A stretch of DNA of 64,000 nucleotides from UBA966 sp046350355 (GCA_046350355.1 JAXMAN010000002.1:992001-1056000), one strand, 5' to 3'; positions 43,719 to 51,992 are shown, numbered from the stretch's first letter. Notes: generated from the sequence alone by a model not told the origin. Translations and numbers: made by a program.

Positions 43719-43757
43719 GGTGGTGCCTGGGTGGGTGGGGTTCGGGTGCGGTGCGGA

Positions 43758-45482
43758 CTACTTCTTGCCGATCTCGTTGGGGTCGAACCCCTCGATCTGC
43801 GCGTACTTGGCGACCTCGTCCGGCGTGGTGACGCCCTTGAGGATCTTGATGCGGCCGTCGCCGAGCAGGCTGCGCATGCCGCCGCGGATCGCGGCCGCGC
43901 GCAGCTTCGAGACGCCCGAGCGCTGGAAGGCCAGCTCGCGGATCTCGCTGTTCATGATCATCATCTCGAAGATCGCCTTGCGGCCCTTGTAGCCGACCTT
44001 GTTGCACATCGGGCAGCCGACGGGGCGCATGACCTTGCCGGCGGCCTCCTCGGGGGTGATGTCGACGAGGCTCAGGAACTTCGGGTCGGGGTTCGGGTCG
44101 AGCTGCTTGCAGTTGTTGCAGAGCACGCGGCCCAGGCGCTGGGCGAGCACCGCCTGGATGGAGCTCGCCACCAGGAAGGGCTTGACGCCCATGTCGATGA
44201 GACGGGTGATCGCGCTGGGCGCGTCGTTGGTGTGCAGCGTCGAGAAGACCAGGTGGCCGGTGAGCGCCGCCTGGATGGCGATGTCGGCGACCTCGCGGTC
44301 GCGGATCTCGCCCACCAGGATGATGTTGGGCGCCTGGCGCAGCATCGAGCGCAGGACCGCGCCGAAGGTCAGGCCGATGGACTCGCGCACCTGCACCTGG
44401 TTGATGCCGTTGAAGTTGTATTCGACCGGGTCCTCGGCGGTGATGATCTTGCGGTCGGGGGTGTTCAGGATGTCCAGCGCCGAGTAGAGCGTGGTCGTCT
44501 TGCCCGAGCCGGTCGGGCCGGTCACCAGGAAGATGCCGTTGGGGCGGCGGATGATCTTGTTGAAGGTGTCGAGCGAGTCCTGCTCGAAGCCCAGGTTCAG
44601 CAGGCCGATGCGCACGCTGTCGGGGCGCAGGATTCGCAGCACGATGCTCTCGCCGTGGTACGCGGGGCAGGTGCTGACGCGGAAGTCGATGTCGACGCCG
44701 TCGACCTTGAACTTGATGCGGCCGTCCTGCGGGACGCGCTTCTCGGAGATGTTCACGCCCGCCATCAGCTTGAAGCGCGAGAGCAGCGCGTTCTGCAGGC
44801 GCTTCTGGATCTTCTCGATGACGATGCAGACGCCGTCGATGCGGTAGCGCAGGAGGATGTGCTCCTCCATGGGCTCGATGTGGATGTCGGAGGCCCGGCT
44901 CTGCACCGCGTCGATGATGATGCGCGAGCTGAGCTTGATGACCGGCCCCTCGTCGTCCACGTCGATGGACTTGTCGACGGAGCGGTCGACCGAGCGGTCC
45001 ACGCTCTTGTCGATGGAGTCGGTGACGAGCTGCTTGCGCGGGCCGTCGGCGGCCTTCTCGCCCTCGATGAAGGCGCGGATCTGGCGCTTGCTGGCGATGC
45101 CCGCCTGCTCGAAGTCGCCGACGCGGAAGCGCAGGAGCTCGAGGGTGTCGAGGTCCATCGGGTCGTGGATGACCAGGCGCAGCTTGCCGGCGCCGGCCAT
45201 CGGCAGGACCAGGTACTTCTTGATGAGGTCGGTCGCCAGGCGGCTCTTGTCGACCTTGTTCATGTCCTCGAGCCGGTCGAGGTTCACGTAGTCGACGCCG
45301 AACTGGTGCGCGAGCGCCTTCGCGACGTCCTCCTCGGAGCAGGCGGCGGACTCCACGAGCGCCTCGCCGATGCGCATCCCGCGCTGGCGGGCGGCGGCGA
45401 CGGCGGCATCGATCTGCTCCTGCTTGATCGTCCCCCAGCCCATCAGGATCTCGCCGAGCTTCTGTCGAACCTTGCGTGCCAA
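43758..45482 (-). CDS. pilB: PilB/GspE-type assembly ATPase (second copy)
   Basis: 574 residues. N-terminal GspE-N domain (LGEILMGWGTIKQEQIDAAV), catalytic core with GPTGSGKTTTLYSAL, IITAEDPVEYNF, NIILVGEIRDREVA and GHLVFSTLHTNDAPSA, and a tetracysteine zinc site (CNNCKQLD ... CPMCNKVGYKG). Between the domains (about 155-174) lies a tandem repeat SVDRSVDRSVDKSID. The TTG start at 45482 is chosen because GGAGG lies 5 bases before it and the N-terminal domain starts right there; no ATG or GTG fits. It heads the pilB-pilT unit, divergent from coaB. Confidence 0.93.
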   Translation of the reverse strand: MARKVRQKLGEILMGWGTIKQEQIDAAVAAARQRGMRIGEALVESAACSEEDVAKALAHQFGVDYVNLDRLEDMNKVDKSRLATDLIKKYLVLPMAGAGKLRLVIHDPMDLDTLELLRFRVGDFEQAGIASKRQIRAFIEGEKAADGPRKQLVTDSIDKSVDRSVDRSVDKSIDVDDEGPVIKLSSRIIIDAVQSRASDIHIEPMEEHILLRYRIDGVCIVIEKIQKRLQNALLSRFKLMAGVNISEKRVPQDGRIKFKVDGVDIDFRVSTCPAYHGESIVLRILRPDSVRIGLLNLGFEQDSLDTFNKIIRRPNGIFLVTGPTGSGKTTTLYSALDILNTPDRKIITAEDPVEYNFNGINQVQVRESIGLTFGAVLRSMLRQAPNIILVGEIRDREVADIAIQAALTGHLVFSTLHTNDAPSAITRLIDMGVKPFLVASSIQAVLAQRLGRVLCNNCKQLDPNPDPKFLSLVDITPEEAAGKVMRPVGCPMCNKVGYKGRKAIFEMMIMNSEIRELAFQRSGVSKLRAAAIRGGMRSLLGDGRIKILKGVTTPDEVAKYAQIEGFDPNEIGKK

Positions 45483-45688
45483 CGGGACCTCCAGGGGCGA
45501 CGCGCCGCGGGTCGGCGGCGCGGGGGAATCATTCGTGCCGACAGGCTCCGGGGGTTCCGGGCCGCCGGACGGGCGGGCTCCCCGGCGGCCATGGGCGCGC
45601 GCGGGGCTCCGTAGTATGCGCGGGCTGCGTCCGGACCGCAAACCGGGCGACCGAGAATCCGGCGGGCGACGCCCGAGCTCCGCGACCG

Positions 45689-46438
45689 ATGCCCCCCTCC
45701 TCCCCCGCTCCGAAGCAGCCGACCGACAGCGCCGCCGCGTCAACGCCGCTGCGCGTGCTCGTGGCGCTGGGGCCCACGCAGGAGCCCATCGACGATGTCC
45801 GCTACATCGGCAATCGCAGCAGCGGACGCATGGGGCTGGCCATCGCGCAGGCGTTCGCGCAGGCGGGATGCCAGGTGACGGCGGCCGCGGGGCCCGGGGT
45901 CGCGGAGGCCGCCCTGCGCGAGGCGGTCGGCGCGGGCGCGAAGCCCGGCGCGACCGCCCGCTTCCGCACCGCGCGCGATCTGGCGCAGCTTCTGGGGAAT
46001 CTCTGGCCGGCGCACGACCTGCTCATCATGGCGGCGGCGGTGGCGGACTTCCGCCCGCGCGCGCCGATGTCGGGCAAGCACCGGCGCGAATCGGGCGCCT
46101 TCGCGCTGGAGCTCGAGCCGACCGAGGACATCCTGACGAGCCTGGCGCCCGCCACGCGGCCGGACCAGTTCGTGGTCGGCTTCGCGCTCGAGCGGCCGCA
46201 GGAGCTGGAGGCTTCGGCGCGCGCGAAGCTCGCGCGCAAGCGCGTCGACGCGATCGTGGCGAACCCGCTGGAGACCATGGACGCGCCCGACGTGGAAGGA
46301 CGCGTCCTGTGCGCGGACGGCACCTGGCGCGCGCCGGGGACGCGGCTTCCGAAACCGGAGTTCGCGCGCTGGCTGTGCGGCTGGGTGCTGCCTGCGGCGC
46401 TCGAGCGGCGGGCGGCGGGCGCCCGGACGCGGCCGTAG
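45689..46438 (+). CDS. coaB: Stand-alone phosphopantothenoylcysteine synthetase (CoaB domain)
   Basis: 249 residues. CoaB joins 4'-phosphopantothenate and cysteine in coenzyme A synthesis. Most bacteria fuse it to the flavin decarboxylase CoaC, but here only the CoaB half is present. Recognised by VALGPTQEPIDDVRYIGNRSSGRMGLAIA (canonical TxGxTxEPID-VR-xxNxSSG), MAAAVADFRP, the KHRRESGAFALELEPTEDIL segment with the nucleotide-activating Lys, VGFALE and VDAIVANPLE. It starts directly at the CoaB domain after a short Ser/Pro/Ala leader. The 206-base region upstream contains TAGTAT at 45612-45617 but no clear promoter. CoaC must be encoded elsewhere. Confidence 0.88.
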   Translation: MPPSSPAPKQPTDSAAASTPLRVLVALGPTQEPIDDVRYIGNRSSGRMGLAIAQAFAQAGCQVTAAAGPGVAEAALREAVGAGAKPGATARFRTARDLAQLLGNLWPAHDLLIMAAAVADFRPRAPMSGKHRRESGAFALELEPTEDILTSLAPATRPDQFVVGFALERPQELEASARAKLARKRVDAIVANPLETMDAPDVEGRVLCADGTWRAPGTRLPKPEFARWLCGWVLPAALERRAAGARTRP

Positions 46439-46441
46439 GAT
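46436..46441 (+). promoter_or_regulatory. Putative -10 element of tRNA-Leu
   Basis: TAGGAT, whose first three bases are the coaB stop codon. It ends 8 bases before the mature tRNA, so the transcript would have almost no 5' leader. Confidence 0.35.
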
Positions 46442-46449
46442 CCGACCCC

Positions 46450-46536
46450 GGCTCCGTGGCGGAACTGGCCAGACGCAGCGGACTTAAAATCCGCAGTCCC
46501 GCAAGGGGCGTGTGGGTTCGAATCCCACCGGAGCCA
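46450..46536 (+). tRNA. tRNA-Leu (anticodon TAA)
   Basis: An 87-base class II tRNA: acceptor GGCTCCG/CGGAGCC with discriminator A, anticodon stem GCGGA/TCCGC with loop CTTAAAA (anticodon TAA), a long variable arm CCC..GGGG, and T-arm GTGGG/CCCAC with loop TTCGAAT. It reads UUA and UUG, rare codons in this GC-rich genome. The CCA end is not encoded. Confidence 0.96.
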
Positions 46537-46596
46537 CCTCCTTTCGCTCCGACTTCCCTTTGGGAAACGATGTGTGGCATCCGGGCCGGGACGTGC

Positions 46597-46624
46597 TTGA
46601 CAGCCTTGATAATTGGGGCAGAAT
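46597..46624 (+). promoter_or_regulatory. Promoter of the PEP-CTERM-like gene
   Basis: A perfect TTGACA (46597-46602) followed after 16 bases by CAGAAT (46619-46624). It is the clearest -35 hexamer in the window, giving a leader of about 75 bases. Confidence 0.6.
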
Positions 46625-46707
46625 CGGCCCGATTCAGTTCCCAGCGCTCGGCGTGAAGTTGGTCCGTGACGCGAAAGGGGTTCGCTTTCCTCACGGAGAC
46701 CGCAGAC

Positions 46708-47397
46708 ATGCCACGCACCGCCGCGCTCCTCGCCATCCTGACCGTCCCCGCCCTCGCCAGCGTCGCGCTGGCCGACTTCGTCACCGTCGACATCACGCCC
46801 AACGTGAATGCCGACCTGCGCCAGTACACAGGTGGCTGGGCGTATCCCGACGGCAACCAGACGCTCGACTTCGGCGGCGTCCCCATGCAGCTCGCGGGCT
46901 ACCCGACCAACGGCTTCGGGCTCGGTGCGTGCCAGATCCCGGGGGACTCGACGCCCACCTCGTTCAGCTTCGCCGTCGACATCGAGGGGGCGACGACGCT
47001 CTACACCCTGTGCAACTCCGCGTGGGGCACCTACGGCGCGTGGAACGGGACGATCGAGGTCTTCGGCTCCAACGGCGCGCATGCTTCCTTCGACCTGGTT
47101 CAGGGATGGAACATTCGCGACCACTACGCCTTTGGCGGCTTCAACGGGATCGTCGACGATCCGACGATCTTCACCACCTCCTACGACTCGGGCGTGCGCC
47201 TGGACCGGCAGACCTTCGACCTGGGCACCGCCTTCCTGGGCGAGCGCATCGTCGAGCTGCGCTTCAGTGGCGCGGGCAATTCCAGCGTCGGCGCGGCCTT
47301 CCTGGCGGGCGCGACCTTCGCGACCATCCCCGCGCCCGGCGCCTGCGCGCTGCTCGCCTGCGCCGCGTGCGTGCGGCCCGCGCGGCGCCGTCGCTGA
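46708..47397 (+). CDS. Secreted protein with PEP-CTERM-like sorting tail
   Basis: 229 residues. Signal peptide (LLAILTVPALASVALADF), a beta-rich body of about 180 residues with no recognised domain, and a C-terminus IPAPGACALLACAACVRPARRRR: Pro-Ala-Pro, a hydrophobic stretch and an Arg cluster. This is the shape of PEP-CTERM signals cut by exosortase in Planctomycetes and other biofilm formers, although Glu at the second position is replaced by Ala. The ATG at 46708 begins the signal peptide and has GGAG about 10 bases before it; an in-frame GTG at 46666 would bury the signal peptide. No exosortase gene is in the window. Confidence 0.8.
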   Translation: MPRTAALLAILTVPALASVALADFVTVDITPNVNADLRQYTGGWAYPDGNQTLDFGGVPMQLAGYPTNGFGLGACQIPGDSTPTSFSFAVDIEGATTLYTLCNSAWGTYGAWNGTIEVFGSNGAHASFDLVQGWNIRDHYAFGGFNGIVDDPTIFTTSYDSGVRLDRQTFDLGTAFLGERIVELRFSGAGNSSVGAAFLAGATFATIPAPGACALLACAACVRPARRRR

Positions 47398-47433
47398 ACG
47401 CCCCTTGTCTCGCAGACGCACGCCTCTCTCGGC

Positions 47434-47481
47434 ACAACGAAACGCCGGGCCCGCCTTCGTGGCAGGCCCGGCGCGTTGTTT
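47434..47481. terminator. Bidirectional terminator between convergent genes
   Basis: ACAACG and CGCCGGGCC on the left pair with GGCCCGGCG and CGTTGT on the right (15 pairs with a 3-base bulge, 13-base loop), followed by TT on the plus strand. It lies between the convergent genes ending at 47397 and 47496. Confidence 0.7.
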
Positions 47482-47495
47482 CAGGTCGGAAGAAC

Positions 47496-47984
47496 TCAGC
47501 GGCTGAGCAGGCCGCTCCACCCCACAGCGTCGGGAAGGTTGAAGGACGCCGCCGTGGAGCCGTTGTCGCTGAGCCACAGCGAATCCGGAAGGTCGTTCTT
47601 GCTCGCGGGGATGATGAAGGCGGCGAAGCTCGTCGCCACACGGTTGCCGACGGTCTTCGCGTACGGGATCGACACCTTGCCGCCGGCCTTCAGCGCGTAG
47701 GTCGGACCGCCCTTCACGCGCACGAGCCGGTACTGGTGCGGCGCCATGCCGGGGGTGTGGACGTAGAGGACGACGCGGTAGGCGGACGGATTGCTCGCGC
47801 CCGTGACGGTGCCCGTCATCGTGCTTGCGGTGATGCGCGAGCTCGAGAAGCTCGGATCGGCGGCGGCCATCGTGGCCGGCGCGACGGCGAGCGCGAGTCC
47901 CAGCGCCGCGGCGGTCAGCGCCTGGCGGCAGAAGCGATGGGCGAGCGGGGCGCGGGGCGTCAGGGGTCCGGGATTCGCGATCAT
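47496..47984 (-). CDS. Small secreted protein of unknown function
   Basis: 162 residues. Signal peptide of about 40 residues with Arg-rich start (HRFCRQ), hydrophobic core ALTAAALGLALAVA and ATMAAA site. The mature part of about 120 residues is Ser/Thr-rich and beta-like, with only a few charged residues: TVTGASNPSAYRVVLYVHTP and GPTYALKAGGKVSIPYAK suggest a single small beta-sandwich. The ATG is supported by GAGGAG 7 bases upstream (CACGAGGAGCCCCGC). Convergent with the PEP-CTERM-like gene and divergent from nagB. Not recognised. Confidence 0.75.
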   Translation of the reverse strand: MIANPGPLTPRAPLAHRFCRQALTAAALGLALAVAPATMAAADPSFSSSRITASTMTGTVTGASNPSAYRVVLYVHTPGMAPHQYRLVRVKGGPTYALKAGGKVSIPYAKTVGNRVATSFAAFIIPASKNDLPDSLWLSDNGSTAASFNLPDAVGWSGLLSR

Positions 47985-48172
47985 GCGGGGCTCCTCGTGG
48001 ATGGGCGATGGTGCGGAGGCCCAGGGACCCCCGCCGCTCTCTCCACGATACGGACTCGGGCGCCGGACCATGCGGCGCCCCCCGCCGGAATTTGCGCAGA
48101 TTGCGCACGCGCGCCGCGCGAGCCACGGATCCTGCGCCGGCGCGCCCCGCCTGCCGACGCGGCCTCCCACCC

Positions 48173-48178
48173 TACGAT
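48173..48178 (+). promoter_or_regulatory. Putative -10 element of the nagB-deacetylase gene
   Basis: TACGAT in the 256-base region between the divergent genes, 62 bases before the ATG. No good -35. Confidence 0.35.
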
Positions 48179-48240
48179 GCGGTGGCTGCCCCGCGGCCGG
48201 CTCGGACGCCAGCCACGCGGCGGCATGGAGGCAGACCGAC

Positions 48241-50205
48241 ATGCAGCAGCTCGAGCGCCCGGCGCACGGAGGCTTCGACGACCGCACCGCGTCCCCCGCC
48301 CTGGAGCGGATCCCGGTGACCGTCCACCGGTCGAGCGCCGAGGCCAGCCGCGCCGTCGCGGCCGAGATCGCCGCCCTGCTGCGCGAGCGCGCGGCGCAGG
48401 GGCGGACGGCGGTGCTCGGCCTCGCCACCGGCTCGACCCCGCAGGGCGTCTACGAGGAGCTGGTCCGCCTGCACCGCGAGGAGGGGCTGAGCTTCCGCAA
48501 CGCGGTCACCTTCAACCTGGACGAGTACTGGCCGATGCGCCCGCAGGAGCTGCAGAGCTACCGGCGCTTCATGCAGGAGTACCTCTTCGACCACGTCGAC
48601 ATCGACCCGCGCAACGTGCATGTCCCCGACGGCACCGTGCCGCAGGAGGAGGTCGCGCGCTTCTGCGAGGCGTACGAGCAGGCCATCCGCGACGCCGGCG
48701 GCATCGACCTGCAGATCCTGGGCATCGGCCGCACCGGCCACATCGGCTTCAATGAGCCGGGCTCGCCGCGCGAGAGCCGCACGCGGCTGATCACGCTCGA
48801 CCGCGTGACCCGCATGGACGCCGCGAGCGACTTCTTCGGCGAGCGCCATGTCCCCCGCCGCGCCATCACCATGGGCGTGGGCACGATCCTGGACGCACGC
48901 CGCGTGCTGCTGCTGGCCTTCGGCGAGCACAAGGCCGAGATCGTCCGCCGCGCCGTCGAGGGCGAGGTCTCGCCCAGCGTCTCGGCGAGCTTCCTGCAGC
49001 GCCATCCCGACGCGCGCTTCCTGCTCGACCCCGCGAGCGCGGCGGCGCTCACGCGCTTCCGCACCCCCTGGCTGCTGGGCCCGATCGAGGAGCATGGGCT
49101 CGCGTGGGACGCGGCGACGACCAAGCGCGCGGTCATCTGGCTGGCGCGCACCGTGCAGAAGCCGATCCTGAAGCTGGTCGAGGAGGACTACAACGAGCAC
49201 GGCCTGCAGCCGCTGCTGGCCAGCCGCGGCAGCGCCTACGACATCAACATCGAGGTCTTCCGCGCGCTGCAGCGCACGATCACCGGCTGGCCCGGCGGCA
49301 AGCCCGGCGCCCCGGACGAGGTCTTCCCCAAGCGCGTCGTCGTCTTCAGCCCGCACCCGGACGACGACGTCATCTCCATGGGCGGCACCTTCATCCGCCT
49401 CTGCGACCAGGGGCACGAGGTGCACGTCGCGTACCAGACCTCCGGCAACATCGCCGTCTGGGACGAGTCCGCGCTGCGCCACCTGGACTTCGTGCGCGAG
49501 TTCGCCTCGGCCTTCCCGGCGCTGGGACGCGAGTTCGCCGGGCTCCTGGAGGCGAACATCGAGCGCTTCCTGCAGACCAAGAAGCCCGGCGAGGTCGATA
49601 CGCCGGAGCTGCAGCGCGTGAAGGCGCTCATCCGCCGCAGCGAGGCGCGCGCGGGCGCGCGCCACAGCGGCGTGCGTCCCGAGCGCATCCACTTCCTGGA
49701 CCTGCCCTTCTACGAGACCGGGCGCGTGCGCAAGCGCCCCATCGGCGAGGAGGACATCCGCATCACCTGCGAGCTGCTGCGCGCGGTGCGGCCGCACCAG
49801 ATCTACGCGGCGGGCGACCTGAGCGATCCGCACGGCACGCACCGCACCTGCCTCGCGGTCATCGTGCGCGCGCTGGGCCGGCTGGCGGAGGATCCGATGG
49901 ACGCCGCGTGGATGCGCGAGTGCGTCGTCTGGCTCTACCGCGGCGCCTGGCAGGAGTGGGATCCCTCGGACATCGAGATGGCGGTGCCGCTCAGCCCCGA
50001 CGAGCTGCTGCGCAAGCGCTTCGCGATCTTCAAGCACGAGAGCCAGAAGGACACGCCGGTCTTCCCCGGACCCAGCGACACGCGCGAGTTCTGGCAGCGC
50101 GCCGAGGACCGCAACCGCGCCACCGCCGACATCTACGACCGCCTCGGCCTCGCCGAGTACGAGGCGATCGAGGGCTTCGTGCGCCTCCCCAGCGTGATGC
50201 CGTGA
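48241..50205 (+). CDS. nagB: Glucosamine-6-phosphate deaminase-like protein fused to a PIG-L/LmbE deacetylase domain
   Basis: 654 residues, two domains. Residues about 30-290 are NagB-like: GLATGSTPQGVYEEL, FNLDEYW (Asp94, equivalent to E. coli D72) and GIGRTGHIGFNEPGS. In the last motif His167 and Glu172 are kept, but the Asp before GH (E. coli D141) is Thr165. Residues about 365-620 are a PIG-L/LmbE zinc deacetylase: FSPHPDDDVISMGG supplies the His-Asp-Asp and DPHGTHRTC the second metal His. The fusion would couple N-acetyl removal and deamination of amino sugars, or the NagB part may only bind sugar phosphate. The stop overlaps the HD-GYP gene (GTGA), so the two are co-translated. Confidence 0.9.
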   Translation: MQQLERPAHGGFDDRTASPALERIPVTVHRSSAEASRAVAAEIAALLRERAAQGRTAVLGLATGSTPQGVYEELVRLHREEGLSFRNAVTFNLDEYWPMRPQELQSYRRFMQEYLFDHVDIDPRNVHVPDGTVPQEEVARFCEAYEQAIRDAGGIDLQILGIGRTGHIGFNEPGSPRESRTRLITLDRVTRMDAASDFFGERHVPRRAITMGVGTILDARRVLLLAFGEHKAEIVRRAVEGEVSPSVSASFLQRHPDARFLLDPASAAALTRFRTPWLLGPIEEHGLAWDAATTKRAVIWLARTVQKPILKLVEEDYNEHGLQPLLASRGSAYDINIEVFRALQRTITGWPGGKPGAPDEVFPKRVVVFSPHPDDDVISMGGTFIRLCDQGHEVHVAYQTSGNIAVWDESALRHLDFVREFASAFPALGREFAGLLEANIERFLQTKKPGEVDTPELQRVKALIRRSEARAGARHSGVRPERIHFLDLPFYETGRVRKRPIGEEDIRITCELLRAVRPHQIYAAGDLSDPHGTHRTCLAVIVRALGRLAEDPMDAAWMRECVVWLYRGAWQEWDPSDIEMAVPLSPDELLRKRFAIFKHESQKDTPVFPGPSDTREFWQRAEDRNRATADIYDRLGLAEYEAIEGFVRLPSVMP

Positions 50206-51968
50206 ACCCCGCGGACCTGTCCAGCCCCACGCCGCTGCCGCACGCCGAGTCGGTGGTGCTGCTGGTCAGCGACGACGACGCGCTCGTCGCGCGCATCTCC
50301 TCCATGACGGCGCCGGACCGCTCGATGTCGGTGCATGTGGCGCGCAGCGTGGGAGACGCGGAGGTCGCCGCGCTGGAGGTGCACCCGACGGTCGTGCTGC
50401 TGGACCTGGCCGTCTCCGGACGCACGCCCGCGCTCGACCTGCTGCGGCGCCTGCACCGGCGCCCCGAGACGGCGTACCTGCCGGTGATGGTGCTGGGCGG
50501 GCCGGAGGAATCGCAGCTTCGCGGCGCGGTCTTCGACGCGGGCGCGGCGGACTTCGTGGAGAAGCTCCCCGACCCGATCGAGCTGCGCGGGCGCATCCGC
50601 CAGCTCTCGCAGTCCTTCCATGTGCGCACCGAGCGCAACGAGGCGGTCGCCGCGATCGGACGCCTGCAGCGGCAGCTGCGCGAGGTGCGCAGCGAGGTCC
50701 CTGGCCGCGCGGGCGGCGACGGCGCCGCGGGCGAGGAGTCGGACGCCTTCCGCGCCAAGCTCGACGCGGTCACGCGCCTGAGCGTCGAGCTCAGCCGCAT
50801 CCACGACTTCCACCTGCTCATGGAGCGCATCCTGAGCGAGGCGCGCGCGCTGGTGCGCGCCGACGCGGGCACGATCTACATCCGCGAGGTCGGCGCGCTG
50901 CGCTTCGCCTTCAGCCAGAACGACACGCTCGAGGCGCCCGGGCGCGTCTCGAGCACGCGCCTGAGCAGCCTCTCCGTGCCCATCAGTGCCAGCAGCGTCG
51001 CGGGCTGGTGCGCGATGAGCGGCGAGGTCATCAACGTCGAGGACGCGTACAGCATCCCGCGCGGGCTCCCCTACGGCTTCGACCGCAGCTACGACGCGGT
51101 CACCGGCTACCGCACGCGCTCGGTGATCGCGGTGCCGCTGCGCTCCACGAGCGACACGCTGCTGGGCGTGCTGCAGCTGCTGAACGCGAAGGACGCCTTC
51201 GGGGATCCCGCGCCGCGCTTCTCGCGCGAGGACGAGCGGATGGCGGAGCACTTCGCCTCCATGGCCACGGTGGTGATCGAGCGCGCGCAGCTCACCGAGA
51301 GCGTGATCCTGCGCATGATCCGCATGGCCGAGGTGCGCGACCCCGCGGAGACGGGCGCGCACATCGACCGCGTGGCGGGCTACTCCCTGGTGATCTTCGA
51401 CGAGTGGGCGCGCCGGCGCGGCTTCGCGGGACCGGGCTTCGAGCGCCAGCGCGACCGCCTGCGCATCGCCGCCAAGCTGCACGACGTGGGCAAGATCGGC
51501 ATCAGCGACGCCATCCTCAAGAAGCCGGGGCGGCTGGACCACGACGAGCTGCGCCAGATGCACCACCACACGCTCATCGGCGCACGCCTCTTCGTGGACA
51601 GCCCGACGCAGTTCGACGAGACCGCGCGCGAGGTGGTGCTCAACCACCACGAGCGCTGGGACGGGACCGGCTACCCCGGCTACGTCGACCTCTCGGGACG
51701 CCCCGTGCCCGACGCGGCGACCGGGCTGCCGCGCACCGGCGGCAAGCGCGGCGAGGACATCCCGCTCTTCGCGCGCATCGTCGGGCTCGCGGATGTCTTC
51801 GACGCGCTCTCCAGCCGCCGCTCCTACAAGGAGCCGTGGGACGAGGCGCGCGTGCTCGCGCACATCCGCGCCGAGAGCGGGCGGCACTTCGATCCCGAGC
51901 TGGTCGAGATCCTGCTCGCGCGCATCGACGAGATCCGCCAGGTCCGCGACGCGCACCCGCCCGAGTAG
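50202..51968 (+). CDS. REC-GAF-HD-GYP response regulator (predicted c-di-GMP phosphodiesterase)
   Basis: 588 residues. Receiver domain (about 18-135) with SDDD acidic pocket, VVLLDLAVSG phosphoacceptor Asp and a GAADFVEKLPDPIELRGRI end resembling the WspR-type receiver. Then a GAF domain (about 190-365) and an HD-GYP domain (about 375-575) with AKLHDVGKIGISDAILKK (H427/D428), HHERWDGTGYPG and DVFDALSSRRSYK. Between GTGYP and the ARI helix there is a 24-residue insert. HD-GYP enzymes hydrolyse c-di-GMP; all metal and GYP residues appear intact. Coupled to nagB by GTGA and 36 bases upstream of the chemosensory operon. Confidence 0.92.
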   Translation: MNPADLSSPTPLPHAESVVLLVSDDDALVARISSMTAPDRSMSVHVARSVGDAEVAALEVHPTVVLLDLAVSGRTPALDLLRRLHRRPETAYLPVMVLGGPEESQLRGAVFDAGAADFVEKLPDPIELRGRIRQLSQSFHVRTERNEAVAAIGRLQRQLREVRSEVPGRAGGDGAAGEESDAFRAKLDAVTRLSVELSRIHDFHLLMERILSEARALVRADAGTIYIREVGALRFAFSQNDTLEAPGRVSSTRLSSLSVPISASSVAGWCAMSGEVINVEDAYSIPRGLPYGFDRSYDAVTGYRTRSVIAVPLRSTSDTLLGVLQLLNAKDAFGDPAPRFSREDERMAEHFASMATVVIERAQLTESVILRMIRMAEVRDPAETGAHIDRVAGYSLVIFDEWARRRGFAGPGFERQRDRLRIAAKLHDVGKIGISDAILKKPGRLDHDELRQMHHHTLIGARLFVDSPTQFDETAREVVLNHHERWDGTGYPGYVDLSGRPVPDAATGLPRTGGKRGEDIPLFARIVGLADVFDALSSRRSYKEPWDEARVLAHIRAESGRHFDPELVEILLARIDEIRQVRDAHPPE

Positions 51969-51992
51969 GCCGCGCCGCGCCCCGGACGGGCG

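Noticed and set aside
44900..45060. CRISPR-like short repeats in pilB
   Set aside because: The repeats are 12 bases, in frame and coding, with no spacers; no CRISPR array occurs in the window.
46450..46536. tRNA-Leu as an island boundary
   Set aside because: Flanking genes are chromosomal in character and no attachment repeat was seen.
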